NCBI RefSeq assembly: GCF_000208865.1
Contig: NC_018393.1
Span: 1,364,001-1,428,000 of the forward strand
Direction: 5' to 3'
DNA: 64,000 nt
Source of the DNA: Neospora caninum Liverpool
Lineage: Eukaryota > Apicomplexa > Conoidasida > Eucoccidiorida > Sarcocystidae
Part shown: one piece after another, positions 24,235 through 37,054 of the stretch
Layout: every line of letters begins with the position of its first letter
Position numbering within the stretch: position 1 is the first letter of the stretch
Made by a program: the position numbers and the translations under genes
Notes under the pieces: model-generated
Told to the model about the DNA's origin: nothing
Databases searched by the model: none
The model's input: only the letters and a program-made list of their open reading frames with translations

Positions 24235-27200
24235 CATCTATAACGCCCAAATACCGCTTAAACCGTTGCTCCCCACTACCACTACTGGCAAAACGATCGA
24301 ACTCTTTCTTTATTTTGGATAACCGTCTTCGATTTCTTAGGAACTGCCAAGCACCTCTGCCTAACTTCACGGTGATAAGAGCTATCGAAGCCACCGCAGA
24401 AAGTGCAGCCAAAGCAAATCCGGCATTCGCCAAGTAAGCATGTTTCCGCATATTCCGAGTAAACTCATCACCTTGTCCCATCGCTGGGATGTTTTGGTGT
24501 CCTCCGGCATTGGCCAGTTCTCTTTCTGACGGAAAGTACTTTTCTATATCTGCCAGATCAATATTCTCTGTATTTCGTGCACGGCGGATTAAATCTTCAG
24601 CCTCGGCAGGCATTCTCGCCACACCACGGAGCCCAGCATAAGTCGCTAACGCACCCGCAAGTACCCCAGAAACCGAGACTGCCAACTCCTTGTTTCGTCG
24701 GCTTCCGAACGCGCTATAGTTGCGGTCCGCAGCGTCCTTTTCTCCTGTAGCGTCATCCACACCACAACACACCAGTACGTGCGTTTCTTCCCACCACCGA
24801 GCGCCACCGGATGGAACAACTACGGAATTTTCTGTGTCTGTTAAAGTCCAACGCGTCCCCCGACCTCGGGAAACCAGAGGTAGTAGACTCGCGAAATGTG
24901 GACTCGCTGAACGTGATCCACACAAAGCGAGTTACACAACCTGGACGCCGTCGCCGCAGGTGCCCCACGTCACCCCCCCGATCACTGAAGCCAACAGGTT
25001 GTTTTAACTACCCACCTTTTATACCCGGTACAACTCCTCTACATAATCTTCACAGGCAGACACTGGTCATTCTGTTACGTCCACCGCAAACAGCTCTGTC
25101 CACTCTAAGAGTTTCGCACCAGCTGTAGTCCCACTCAAGCTATTGGCAGTCACGGTTCACTCTGGTATGCAACTGAAAAGCTCCATAACTTCGCCATACT
25201 GCTCAATTAATGCACACTCCCAGCGCTCGCAATGACGGGAGGCACAAGAAGACGGTGTTGTTCGGAAGGCCGCTTCTTTTTGGCCTAAAGATCGGTAGTG
25301 TGACACGTCCTGGACACTCGCTAGCTTCCGATCACCGCCCGTGACACCCTGCATACGACACACTTGACAGCATCCAGTCCTTATAACATCAGCGTGCGGG
25401 GGGCGCGCTGTATCCACGTTATTTCTCCTAGAGTTTAGCGTACTTAACAGAATGAGAAACTGCTCCAATGACGGGCAGACCAGCTGTACGCCAAGGCGTG
25501 TTCCACGGTGACCTGGTTTGCCACCTTCTCGGAGTCCTGGCGGCACCTCGGAAAGAATGCGCCTCGTATCTGACGTCAGGCGTTTCTCGATTTGGGCCAA
25601 AGTTGCCTTCAGGTGGTTAAGCGATCGCAGCATCGCGGCGCCTATTGCTTCGACGATTAAAAACCGACTGGATGTGCACCGTCTGCCCATGTCATCGCGG
25701 GACTCTGGAACCTCAACGTCCTTGCGATTCTGTCGTATGGAAAGGCTGACTAAACCATTACGGTTCGGTGTCTCCTCCACAGTCACCTCTTCACTGGGCT
25801 CAAGTCTCTGTTGAAGCAGCGGCGTGGTGACCAGTCTTTTACACGGTCGTACAGTGAGAGACAAAAGAATGCGTGGAGGTGACTTTGCCTTGGTCTGTTC
25901 AGACATGAAGAAGACATCGTCCACGAGCACCGGTAGTGGCAGTGCGAAACCTAAGCCATTCTCCTCGGTCAGAAATACCGACCCCAATCTCGGTGGTGGA
26001 TCCTACGGTCCTTCATTACGGACAGCATCGTCAGCGGGCCCAGCTTCCTGGTTAACCACGGCTTCGGACTCATGTTTCTGTACGCGGCCCTGTGCGATGA
26101 ATCGGCCTCGTGAGAGAGAATCGGCTATTGTTGACCCCCCACCCCCTTGTGCTGGAGCGTTCTCCTTAGCGCCCTTCTTAGAAGGCGGTGACGCAACGTT
26201 CATCTGCCCGTCTGATGGTGTGGAAACCAAGACTGGAACACGAAGCACATCTCCAACATACCACAGTCGTGCCTGCGACAGTCGTTTTCCGTCAGAAAGC
26301 GCAGTCACGTCTCTACAGCTGCATGGATAACGGAATCTTTAACAGTCTGAGAAAGTCATGCTTCCCCAGGTCAGAAGAGGACGAACGTGTCACACGCTGC
26401 CCCTCCAGTTAACGTGGTGGTACCACGCGTACCTTACTGTACACGTTTTCTCGACACGTCATCTTTCAACAAGTAACACAGAAACGTTACTTGGTGACAG
26501 ACTGTGTGATGACGACTTCGGTAATTATTTCACTATTGCAGAGTGGACATATCCCCAGCTTTATCTCAGATCTGGGCAACAAGCACTGGCGCAAACGTTG
26601 GTTCCGGGCGCCAAGTGAAAAGTGAAAAGAAACCAGTGCCTCTTCGGTCGCCACGGCAGCTCGCGTCGTACTAAGCGCTTCAGCAAAAGAAGCAAAGAAG
26701 ACAGGTGTTATGCAGCAGTTGGCCCGCAGTCTAATTGCTGTTGGAAACTTACTTCGTGGTACGGCTTCCAGTGTCGGGACAATCCGTACCGGCTGCCCCG
26801 GTGCAGCACACACTAGCGTCACCCGCTGCCCCGGCCAAAGGAAATTGTTTATTGAATCACCGGCATCTTCATACTGGTTCGCGTCGCTTTGAGCCTTCGG
26901 CATCGCGGAGTAACCCGCCTTCAGATAGCTACGAGGCAAGAAAACACGATTCTGCAAAGCCTTTTTTGGTAGAACGTACGCATCCCCTTGGTTGTTATCG
27001 TCTGGGATGCTGGCCAAGGATGCAGGGATCCAATAGGTACTATCTGTCGTTGACGAAAGAGCCGCCCACACCTTCGTCGGATAAAATACAATCCTGTTCG
27101 GTTCGTCGTCCTCCACGAATGTCACCACCACCGGCAAGTAAACCTGACCTGAACATACGTGAAACAGGTAACACGCTCCGTTTACTGTCGCCACACAGCG

Positions 27201-28492
27201 GTGACAAAAACACGGAATGTGAGTTAAAATGTCATAGAGGTCACATCGACATCCGCAGCCATTAAAGACGGACACGCGTGCTAAATAGTCGCACACTAGA
27301 TGGATACCGAACATTCAGTCCCACTCCCGAGGCCGCCATATGTGCTTCTGGTAGCACATAGAAGTCCCGGACACTTCGTAAAGCCATGCAGAGAAGCAAT
27401 CAGTATACTTCTTGACCTCCACATGAGTCCTGGAAAACGCAGCCGTATCTGCTCTAGCAATATGTGTGTGTGCGTTCCACCATCCCATATTATGTACAGC
27501 GAAACCCGCCTTTCTTTCTACCTTGGCAACCACATTCCCAGATGAAATGTCGCCATATGCCGTCCTTGGTGGCTGTTGATACTCACAATAGTCAGAGGAG
27601 CGGCCTTTCCGATGGTCCGCTCCTCCACGCCTATTTAATACCGGTCGCTGTCGCTGATAACCCACCACCTTTCCTCTTTTTACCTTCTTGGCACGTCGTG
27701 CAAGGCCCTGTGTCACCCTGGCCGACCTCCAAGGAAAACATAAACCTGGTGTTGGCCTTCGCCTCTCGAAGTACAGCAGTCTCTGCGATGCGCGAGAGGT
27801 CAAGTTCGGGGAAAGGCTCCGTCCATTCCCTAGGTGTGGTATCACCAGCATCTGAAAGGTGCACCCCGGAAGAGGTCCACATTGGCGATAAAACCCCAGT
27901 GGTTCGAACATTCATCTTTTTGGCACCCTTCGTTATTCTGCCGTGGGCCCTGGAGACCATGACACGCTTACAAGACTTCCTGTTTCCTATGGGCTTCAGA
28001 AGAGTCTCATGATCGGCATCTCCCCATCTTTCAACAACAGGACGACTTTTATCTCTATTTGCGACAGCCTCGTTTTGAAAGTATCTAGCTGCGGCAGAAG
28101 GTTGCGTTTTCCTGTAGCCACTTCGGTCACGCTGCTCCACCGCGTGACCGTTAGCGTCCCTGAAAAACATCTACACTTTCGTTGTCGTCACCAGGCTGCC
28201 CTTCTACATGCCCCCTGAGAACCCCCGGCTGTTCACTTGCGCTGCTGAAGTCGTCGGCAGCATTCTCTTCTGAGGCTCCTTCGCTGTCGTGGGCACCGGT
28301 TGCTCCCCATCCTTCTTTCCTAAGGGATTGAGCCACCGCTGAATCTTCTCCTTCATGTTGGTCGTCATCAGCGGCGTTTACAACTGCATGGCTTGGCCAG
28401 ATGAACGGAGCAGCGTTCCTGGAACGATCCGACTCCACGTTTGAGCCGATAATCGAGACCACAAATAACGTTAAAAGTGAAGCAGGCAGCAT
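24235..28492 (-). CDS. Unrecognised secreted/membrane protein, possibly decayed
   Basis: No family is recognised. The 5' exon opens with a signal peptide (MLPASLLTLFVVSIIGS) and an acidic Asp/Glu/Ser region. The frame then breaks at a T5 run (28163-28167, minus strand) and continues one base off to a GT donor at 27683. Exon 27148-26753 (contains VYLPVVVTFVEDDE, YPTKVWAALSS) joins it in phase 1 and ends at a GTAAGT donor. A further block begins at an acceptor before 26272 (ARLWYVGDVLRVPVL) and stays in one frame to about 25160, apart from a TAG at 26003-26005. The last recognised exon (about 24837-24235) has two hydrophobic segments (VSGVLAGALATYAGL; GFALAALSAVASIALITV) and a basic region, then a GTGAGT donor. 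Phases between the second and third blocks do not agree, and the terminal exon was not found. This is a lineage-specific gene with unresolved introns, a pseudogene, or sequence errors. Confidence 0.5.
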
Positions 28493-30904
28493 CCTGGCAG
28501 CCCCCTACCTTCGCAAGTTCCTTCTATGGTTGCAAGCGCCCAGAGGCAGTCGAGACCGTATCGAGCTATAATCTCATCGTTCCCAATGTCCTATTAACAT
28601 ATGATTAATAAGCGGCACACAGCCGCACGCGGACGACGAAATGAGAATTTCCCTTCCTAATGGGATTGTAAAAGTTCCCCAACGACAAAAAACAAGAAAA
28701 CGAGTTACACTCTCAAATCATGTGCCAAGTTAGATCCAGGCGTGGTCTGCGTTATATCCGCGTCGCAGTGCCCCCCTGCCAGGAGCGTGGTGGATCAGAA
28801 GGTACTCTCACAAGCTTTTAGAGGCACAAACGAAAGCTAGCCTCGGGGAATTCCGGGTCCGGTGACCGGAAGTCACTGGCCTGTTACGACAGCTATGCGT
28901 CCCGGAGTAGGGGGTAGCATCGATGTTGTAGTCAGGAAAGTATGAATCGAGGGGGCTTCGGGGCCAACTTTTGTGCCCGGGGGACAAGAGAGGAGCGGAA
29001 ACCGACAAGGTTGCCGTTTATGTAGGATTGGCTTTTGCACAGCTTTATTGACGGCATACTGCAGTGCACGCCTCGGGGCAACGCGCCGGATCATCCCCCC
29101 TAAAAGAAAACGGACGAAAGACACGCGGGAGGAATGCTGGCGTATGTATTAGATACCGTGTGGCGGCAAACCCGTCCGTGCGTGCAAGTAGTGGCCTCTG
29201 TCAGGCACATCCTTCCGCGCCGCTGTTCTGCCGACGGTGCAATTAATGGCGCTACTGTGCTGAGGCACGCAGACCTCGCGCATTCTGCTCGATTATACAA
29301 AACCCAGACCGTACCACTGTGGCAGCAGCCTCTCCGTAGCAGACCCCATTTGCTGTATATATAGTGTATCAGCAGGCGACTGTTTGATGGTGTCCCCCAG
29401 CAGCACTATCCGGACGGTTTGTTTGATACATTCCCTATCATCGTCGCGGGCAGCGGGGCACAGCTGTGTATATGTTTTGTGTCTATCGTACAGTTATTGT
29501 CTGATGAAGACATCAGTTAAATCACCGGTTTGTGTGCGAATTCTCCCCTCAAGTGTTTTCTATGAATGATCACAAGAGAAATTGTGAACTTTCGGGCGGC
29601 AGTGGCGCCCGTTTGTGCAGTTTCACAACGTCTGTCATTGCAACAATGTACGATTTTTGGCCGCCCATCATTTGCTTGTCTCCAGAGTGGTCTGCGAATG
29701 AAAGTCAGTAGGTGATGCAATTGATTTGCTGTAGCTGTTTTAGACCAGTTCTATGCAATACTAAAGTGGAAGCATGACCCAGGCAGGAAGGTGATCGAGT
29801 GTCCAGTTGAGAGTTGACATTGTCGAGCACATGCGCGGGACGATTGTCAGTTGCAGGGGGCCCTACACCAACTGCCTTTCTCTCCACCTTTGCAGCGAGG
29901 TGAAGAGGGGACGGAAACATCGAGGGCACTAGAGGGTTCTCGTTGAGGTTGGGTGAAATTCCGTGAGCAGCGCACTTTTCCGTTACAAGGAAACAAGAAG
30001 TCGAGCTGTGGGTTTGGCTGTACCTCGTTTCTCGTGTTTGCTGTTGCCTTTTAAGATGACCAGTATTTTCCTCAGCGAATAGGTACCGCGGTATTCGTAC
30101 AGTTGCGATTCACATGGTTGTGCTGCTTCATAGATCCGCCATCACGGTTAATCGATGGAGAATAGAAAAGCTTGGTTCGCCGGAATCTGACAAGATATCG
30201 GACACCAAAACACAACTTTCCTTAGGCTGATATGTACCGAGAAAGGAAAAAGCTGTCGGAGACCAACCTGGACAACAGGCGAGATTTCGAGTATAGAAGA
30301 ACCGCTGGGAAAGCGGAGCGTTTCGTACAAGGTCAGATCCATATATGGTCGAGACTATAAAGAAGTCAATAGCATTCAACAGTCTGTAGCGCAAGCCCTG
30401 AAGACCGCGCGTGCTGTACTTCGACAGCGTGCGCGTGTGTTGTTGCAAACACACAACGCCTATAAATGAGGCAGCTGAAGTTGGTGGGGCGTTCAACAGG
30501 AAACGGACTGATGTTAAGTTAATTGTGAACCTCATCATAGCCATCTGTGGAGATGGTAGACACACTTGGAAGTCAACACCCACTGACACTGTGCATGCAC
30601 GCGAGACCCCCCAGCCCAGATGAACAGATTGTTCTATTGTAGCAGCAGGCCACCCAGAACGGACCGCGAGGCCGCGTCATTCCTTACGACTCGGAAGCGA
30701 CAGAACTCTATGTGCTTGCTTTGGCGGCCAGCAGCTGGCTTCTGTTGTAATGCGCATTTCCTGTAGCACCGGCGAGGCGTCTGGTGGGAGCGCGCAACCC
30801 AGTGAAAGGCCCTGCATGCGGCCGCACACCGAGCTTCGACTTGTAAACGTTCCTGAGTCTCAGTTTCTTTCTATTGCAGTCACTATCGATTGGAACGGTG
30901 AGCG
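28493..30904. other. Gene-poor intergenic stretch
   Basis: It lies between the divergent starts of the 24-28 kb gene and the cyclophilin gene, so it should carry both promoters. The largest frame (153 codons, minus, 30128-30589) has no conserved motif. No repeat or RNA gene was recognised. Confidence 0.45.
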
Positions 30905-32203
30905 ATGCACGTAGCACAAAACCCCCGTGCGGGTCCACACCCGCGTCGTGCCCAATCTACCGTCCAGGCTGCGGCATCGCAGTCGCGAGAAGTGACAGAG
31001 TCAAGACAAGAAAAGAAATCCGGCAACCTAACGCACGCCAAAAGAGTCTCACTGGCGCATGGAAAAGGATTTCCCTCAGAGGAAACGCATCTGAAGTTCC
31101 ACTTGCTCGGCAATGTCAGCAGTACGGACTTCCAATCGATCAGGAAGATCGTGCAGTGGATTGCGAACACATACGCACCAACAGTAGAAATTTGCTGCCA
31201 GGTAAAATCCGTTCATTGAGTGTTTCGATACTATGAGAAAACAGCTTGAAATATGCAGGCCACGCGTAATCGGCTCTTCCAGGAACCCTGAATCGCCAGA
31301 CTGCTGTAACCCGCAGTGTCTGTCAACACATCCTTTCACAGTCCGCCTCCGTCTCAAACGGTAGAACAAGGCACACACGAGTTCCCAAGAGTTCCTCTCC
31401 AAGTTGGGCAGATCTCTATCCAATGATGTGTAGTACGAGACGGAAAATGATTTCTTCTGTTGACGTACGCTGGCAGCCCTCACCGTCATCCCCGGAGGCC
31501 GCTCCGTGCCGCGTACATAGAACTCAAGGGTTTGAGCTCGTTTTTTGGAAGTAGGTTTGTGCGTCTCTCTTGGACTGCCGGGAAGCGCGACCTAATGTGT
31601 CAACTCACGTGCTGCCTTGCCTTTTGCCCCTCGTCCCCTACATCGGGTTTCTCCAGTCAATTAAGTTGTGCCCGCTTTCCTGTTTTTCACCTGCCCAAAG
31701 GAGGAATTCGAAGAAACAGCAGCAAGACTCATCAAGGAGCAAGCGACCGAGCTCGGCGGCGATGTTTTGAAGCACCCCAGCACGGAATGGTTGCTGTACG
31801 CTGTCGCGAACGATGGCGTAAGTGTCTTTCGCAGATGGGCGAAACAGTCGCTCTGCAAAAGAAGCACAATCCGCTTACAACCATCTGGGATCGTGGAATA
31901 ATCTGGTCGCATAGGGGGAAACTGCAAGCGCTTCACCGGCCGAACTCTCACAATTCTGGCCGGTTGTTGATGTCTCTGCCGCCTTTGAAAGGGTTCGATA
32001 CGCACCACTGACCGATGCTCGAGAAGCGAAGTACGGAGAAATCCGTACCGAAGATTTTGTGCGTATATGGTCCAGAAGCCATGTGTGGAGTCGTCATCTA
32101 TTTTCACACGCCCTATGGATTTTTCTGTGTAAACAGCATGTTGGTCATAATGACTCTACACAAAGCACTCTACCTTACTCGAAATACAAACTGCATACGT
32201 ACG

Positions 32204-32241
<38 letters not shown>

Positions 32242-35054
32242 ATATATATTTGTAAAGGAAACGCAGGGTTTCCGCGTAGTGGAGGGAAAGATGGATATGC
32301 TAATATCTTTCTCCTCCTACCGATCCATCTATCTCTCTCTATATAATATTGATATGCTAATATATAGATAATGATGGAGTAATGTACAGGTCGATCGCGC
32401 TAGGCATCAATTTCCTGCGCAGAGCGTCCGGGCTAATGGAAGTATAAAACACTTTAGTTACCTTTCGGAGAATGCTGAGGTAAATGCGCAGCGATCGTCA
32501 AGTGAAGTGCAACACTGGAAGTGGTGAACTGTGACGAGGTTCAACATCTGGAGGGCGGGACTGCAGAGGCAGTACATCACTCGCTCCATTTCTCTCAACC
32601 ATCTACCGCATCCAAACCTAGCTACTCGAAGGGCCATGCCCTGTTTGGAAGGATTCCTCAGCCAGATCCTGTTAGGTGGCGCCAGTGGGGTTTCGCTGTA
32701 TGGTTCTTTGAATCCGCAGATAACAGGCGTAGTATCACACGAGAAATCAGTGAACAGCAAAACGTGATAACAGTGGACTGTGCCCCGAGTTGAACGCCTT
32801 TGTCCTGCTCATGTTTTTGAGCCTTTCAGTGCGCATTCGCGCATTCAGGTGCCGAGTTAGCAGAAGGCCGATGCATCGCACCCGTTTGGTTTTAAAACCC
32901 GGTATCAGCAAAGTGGAGCGATCTCCGCCGTGCTCTGTGTTTTACACCAGGCAGTCCTCTACTTCAGAACAAGGAACGACATCCTGAAATGGGCGTCTGT
33001 TGAGTTTCTCTACCAAGGGCCTCTACCGGGAGAAGGTCAGTTGGTGGCCAGGGAGCGGTTATGCAAGACCAACGCTGCGCCATTCGGTTAATTGCTCGTT
33101 ATCCAATGTGTCAGCAGCTGCCCTAGTGCATATGGCACGCTTGCTCGATGGCTTGCCAGGCGTTGCCATCTCGAGCAGTTTGTACCAACCCTCTGCATTG
33201 GTTTCAGTCACATACGAGTCACGTGTGAGCCATTCCCCGTCCTAGGTGGGGCGCACAACACCTGAATAGGTTGCACCCAGCTTCTAGCGCTGAAGAGCGT
33301 CTTGTCCTGAGTTTTCCGGTGAGGCAAGAAGCTTCGCTGCGTAAGCCACCTAGACCGCCCGACTTTTTTCGTACTCTGGCTCCACGTCGAATGCGTGATT
33401 TCGGCAATTCCAGATGATAAAGCGCGGGAGGACGACATCGGAAGAGTAACAGCGGAGAAGATCAGCTCCGTCATTAAGACCTCTGGGAATGCCTTCTGCC
33501 GAATAACTTTCGGCATACGCTCCCCGCTCTCAGAATGGTCTGCACTGAGAGCGGACCCTGGAGGGTCCGAAGCATTGCCGCTCGCAAACGTGCACAGCTT
33601 GGACGTGCTTTTTGAGATTTTCAAGCAGCATGTGCCCAAAACAAGTGCCGCGTTCTTGAACTTGGCTCAACGTGGCCACTACGATGGATGTCCAATACAT
33701 CGGCTCGTCCCTGGAGGTTGGATTCAAACTGGTAAGTCTTTGGCATGTGACAACAGTAACTTATGGGTTGCCCCTTGGTCGTTCGGTCCAATGTTTCCCT
33801 TTTTAAATGCAGCATTCGCCTTGTATCGGCCTTCCCGCCTGCAGGCCGGGATAAGCCTAAGGTCAACCAGCCGCTACCAACCACAGGCTGTGCTGCTGAA
33901 TGTCTCGCGTATTGCTCAAAACAGGTGACCTTGTCGATGGTAGCGGGGCGCACAGTGGTACTGTTTCGGTTTACTCATCACCAGAGAACTTCGTGGTGGC
34001 TCATGACGGTGCAGGTGAGGATATGTCGTGGTATTCAGATGTTCACGGAGAACCGAACAGCAAGTTATGCTGCCCCCTAGCGACATGAACAACATTCAGT
34101 ACTGTGTGGAAGCCGCAGATGTTTGGAGTCATTCTTTTCCTGCACACTATGGTCGTATCAAATGACCGTCCACCTCCGAAGACTCCGTCGAGGTTCTTCC
34201 GGACCAATCGCTCGCCCCAACACCAAACCCTCAACAGGTGTGCATCTCGTAGCACTACCCAGCCGCATTGAATTGACTGTAGTTATCCATTGACTGTTCG
34301 TACTGGATTCACACCATTCACTCAAAGGCCTGAGATGGCCCGCGTCTTCTACTTCCCTGACGTTTTCGAAGGAGTCGCCTGCAACCAATAGTCAAGTCGA
34401 CTGGAAACAGCAAACCATATCTAATGTGATGAAGGCTATCGCCTTCAAGGGCCTGTGTGATCGGCACGACGAGAAGATGGCTTACCGTTGATACAATGTT
34501 GTTCGTTGGACTTTCGAAATGGTCAGCCTCTCCTCCACATTGAAAATGCGTGCACAGCACATCTTTCAAGGGACAGCACAGCGCCACCTAGAAGCATGAC
34601 CGGACACCACCACATTCTTTTTTCTTAACCCCATGAAGCTACGCCAAGAAAAAACGTGCAGGTTATACGCTCTCTCTACTTTCTTTGAAGATATATGTAT
34701 GCGTACCTTCATATATGTTTTCATTTAGAGAGAGACAGAAATGGTCAGAATAAGCTCCATAAGCGGCACTCCTACAAATTCCGTCACGGCCCCTTGAGTG
34801 TTCACCGCTGTCTTGAATCAGGAGTGCTGGGCATGTGCCCTTGCCGTTCGGGAGGAACAGGGACCCAGTTCTACGTGAGCCTCAAGTCGCTGGAGGCGTT
34901 TGACAAGAAGTTCGTTGCCTTTGGTCGTGCAGTCATGGGAATGAACGCCCTTTTGCGCTTTCTCCAGCAACAGCGGGTGTCTTGTGACGTCAACAGCCAA
35001 AGGCCCATTGGGGACTCGTTTTTCATTAAAAAAATGGAGGTGTTCAATGACTGA
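30905..35054 (+). CDS. PPIL6-like divergent cyclophilin
   Basis: Exons are 30905-31201, 31701-31817, 31915-32062, 33414-33731, 33925-34014 and 34822-35054. All phases agree, giving 1203 nt (400 residues). Residues about 70-187 (LKFHLLGNVSSTDFQ, EEFEETAARLIKE, FWPVVDVSAAFERV) align with the N-terminal region that sets PPIL6 apart from other cyclophilins. Residues about 213-395 are the cyclophilin fold: VPKTSAAFLNLAQRGHYDGC, HRLVPGGWIQTGD, GAGVLGMCPC, GTQFYVSL, DKKFVAFG. Against human cyclophilin A, Arg55 and Gln63 are kept (Arg284, Gln292), but Phe60, Met61, Phe113, Trp121 and His126 are Gly, Trp, Tyr, Ala and Phe, so prolyl isomerase activity is doubtful. Human PPIL6 also has Phe at the His126 site (KFVAFG). 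The donor of exon 3 (GTATAT) is weak; the others are good. A cyclophilin is certain in kind; PPIL6 orthology is likely. Confidence 0.85.
32207..32237. repeat. (TA)n tract in cyclophilin intron 3
   Basis: About 15 TA units in the longest intron (1.35 kb) of the PPIL6-like gene, followed by further ATAT-rich DNA near 32340-32370. Confidence 0.9.
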
Positions 35055-37054
35055 CTGCTGATATTTTACCACGTAGGACCCGGTGACGCTGCAATTAGGG
35101 CGGTTATGTCAATCATCCCTAGGATTCTGTGCGTAGACCAGAGCAGAGAGAAGGACTGCTGCGGAAAACCAATCAGGCAACTTTTTGTAGTCCACCCTGC
35201 ATACTGAAGCAGAACAGTCCCTAACTACTGACCAAAGGTTTCCATTCAATGGTAGCTATACGGTTCCGACACCCAACAACATCAGGGCCTGTCTCCCGCG
35301 TAAAATCCGCTGGCACGCGGTAGTGCTGGAAAAGCCTTTTGGCGTCACAACGCAAACTGGGCGATCGAAAGTGTTTTGTTACGGAATCCAAACACTAGAA
35401 ATCGATGCAGCTGCAGTTGTGGCTTGGTCCGCTTCTTGTCATAACAATCCGGAGTATTTCAGGGACACTCTATATATACAGGGATTCAATCGCGGCCGGC
35501 GACCCGGGAGATGGGTTCACGCTGGCCAAACTGGTTCGCGAGGTTGGCACGAGTGTACGCCGAAGACGCGTTCTCGCAATGCATCTTCCCGCAGCGGGTG
35601 GGATACTTGTATGCCTTAGCACTTCTTTTTGCTCAGTGTGCCTCACCGAATCGACTTTTTCGTGCATCCGGTCTTCAGTCGCTAGCAGTTCAGAGCCGTT
35701 CACCGTCACTCGCACGGCCCCTTCGAGCGGAGCAGTTGTGTGTTATCTTAGCAAGCTGACGGGTTCCGCGCAGCTACCGCAGAAAAAACGCCTTTGCTGC
35801 CTTCTTCCAGGAGGCAGAAGTGAAGGAGGAAGCTCTCCAAATCCACATGTACGCGGTCGAGTCTGTCGGAGGGCGTGCGTGCTTTTGACTTCCATACGGT
35901 GGAATTGTGTGCCGCGCGGCGTTACCCCGGCGGACGCGTTGGAATGCCGCCAGTTGCAGGAATTCAGCGTCGACTGTCCTTCGCTCGGAATTTCTTCTCT
36001 GCACTCCACTGTTTTGCCTGGCATGGGTCGTTCCGGCCTACTCAATGAAGAAAGGCGATACAAATATAGCAGCCTAGCCCCCTAGGGAAAGTAGGGACAC
36101 TTCGCTCACCCGCGGCGTCTCCTGCATCTGCGGGGCGGCTCGCGACCGGGAAGACAACGGAAGGCCCGCTGTGGCTGGTCTCTCAACAACAGAATCGACA
36201 CTTCCTGGGGCACTTGAACAAGGCCCATCCGGTCTGGGCGTATTCGATGCACCTTTTTTTCGGCTTTTTTGCTTCATGACTGTCCTCACCTTGCGAGGCT
36301 CTCCTGTTTGCACGAATCCTGTCGTTCACGAGCGAGGGGGTCCGCCGCAGCTCGTCGAGCTGGGCATATCCTTTGAGGCGTGACTGTAGCATTTTCCCCT
36401 CCGGGGGCTAAGCGCCCACTCCGGAAGAGGGAGAGGAGACAGATCTTGGTTCGCTTTTTCTCGGGGGAACCTCCCTCAAAATAATGTAGAAGCGGGGAGA
36501 AACTGGCGCGGGAGGCGAATGTATTCCAAGGCAGCGGCCGGGAGGCGGTGTGTTCAGCGACCCGCTGTGGTGTGCTTGCAGCCGCAACTGTTTCCCGTCC
36601 TCAGCCGGCGGAACATCGTACTGCATCAACGAAGCAAGCGCTGAAAACTGCAAAAGAGAATGCCTATGGTTTTTTCAGTTGTGCCGGTGTCATTTGCAGC
36701 GCCGAGGTGACGACCTAGTCAGCTGCATTAGTCCCTGCTTCCACGGCAGCAAGTGCTCGACCTCAAGCCTCGATGTCGGTTCCGCCGTGAACCGAAGAAG
36801 AGAAAAAACCTGACGTTTACTACGTCTTGAATATCGGATGTGGCATAGGACTACCCTTCAAGTTTCTCCTTCTAGGCTTGTGGGTTGTCAAGGAGCAACG
36901 AGTAACTGCAGGGCGAGGAATGTGCCTGAGTGGGTCGGGCGGCCGCGCGAAAACTTGTACTTCCAGACTCTGGAAAATACAGGAACACTAGTCCGCCTTT
37001 GTCTCGTTCCGAGTGTCGACTTGACGCTTGCTTGCCTTCTATGGACTCAGCAAA
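35055..37054. other. Intergenic, with one weak ORF
   Basis: The stretch holds the cyclophilin 3' flank and the leader of the next gene. A 226-codon ATG frame at 35405-36085 (plus) starts MQLQLWLGPLLVITIRSISG, which looks signal-peptide-like, but the remainder is Ser/Arg/Cys-rich, has no motif and sits in DNA where chance frames are common. I treat it as unproven. Confidence 0.4.
35405..36085 (+). CDS. Doubtful small ORF, signal-peptide-like start
   Basis: The frame is 226 codons from an ATG, intronless as read, with a hydrophobic N-terminus over about residues 4-18 and several Cys residues. There is no homology I recognise, no clear start context, and an AG acceptor-like site inside the first 20 codons. 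It may be a small secreted protein, an exon of something larger, or chance. Transcript evidence would be needed to keep it. Confidence 0.2.
   Translation: MQLQLWLGPLLVITIRSISGTLYIYRDSIAAGDPGDGFTLAKLVREVGTSVRRRRVLAMHLPAAGGILVCLSTSFCSVCLTESTFSCIRSSVASSSEPFTVTRTAPSSGAVVCYLSKLTGSAQLPQKKRLCCLLPGGRSEGGSSPNPHVRGRVCRRACVLLTSIRWNCVPRGVTPADALECRQLQEFSVDCPSLGISSLHSTVLPGMGRSGLLNEERRYKYSSLAP

Noticed and set aside
30128..30589. A 153-codon minus-strand frame
   Set aside because: No conserved motif or start context; it lies in presumed promoter DNA of the cyclophilin gene.
36905..37020. A frame reading ENLYFQ next to GCGGCCGC and ACTAGT, resembling a vector tag region
   Set aside because: The frame is not part of a supported gene, the surrounding bases show no vector backbone, and these short sites are expected by chance in GC-rich DNA.
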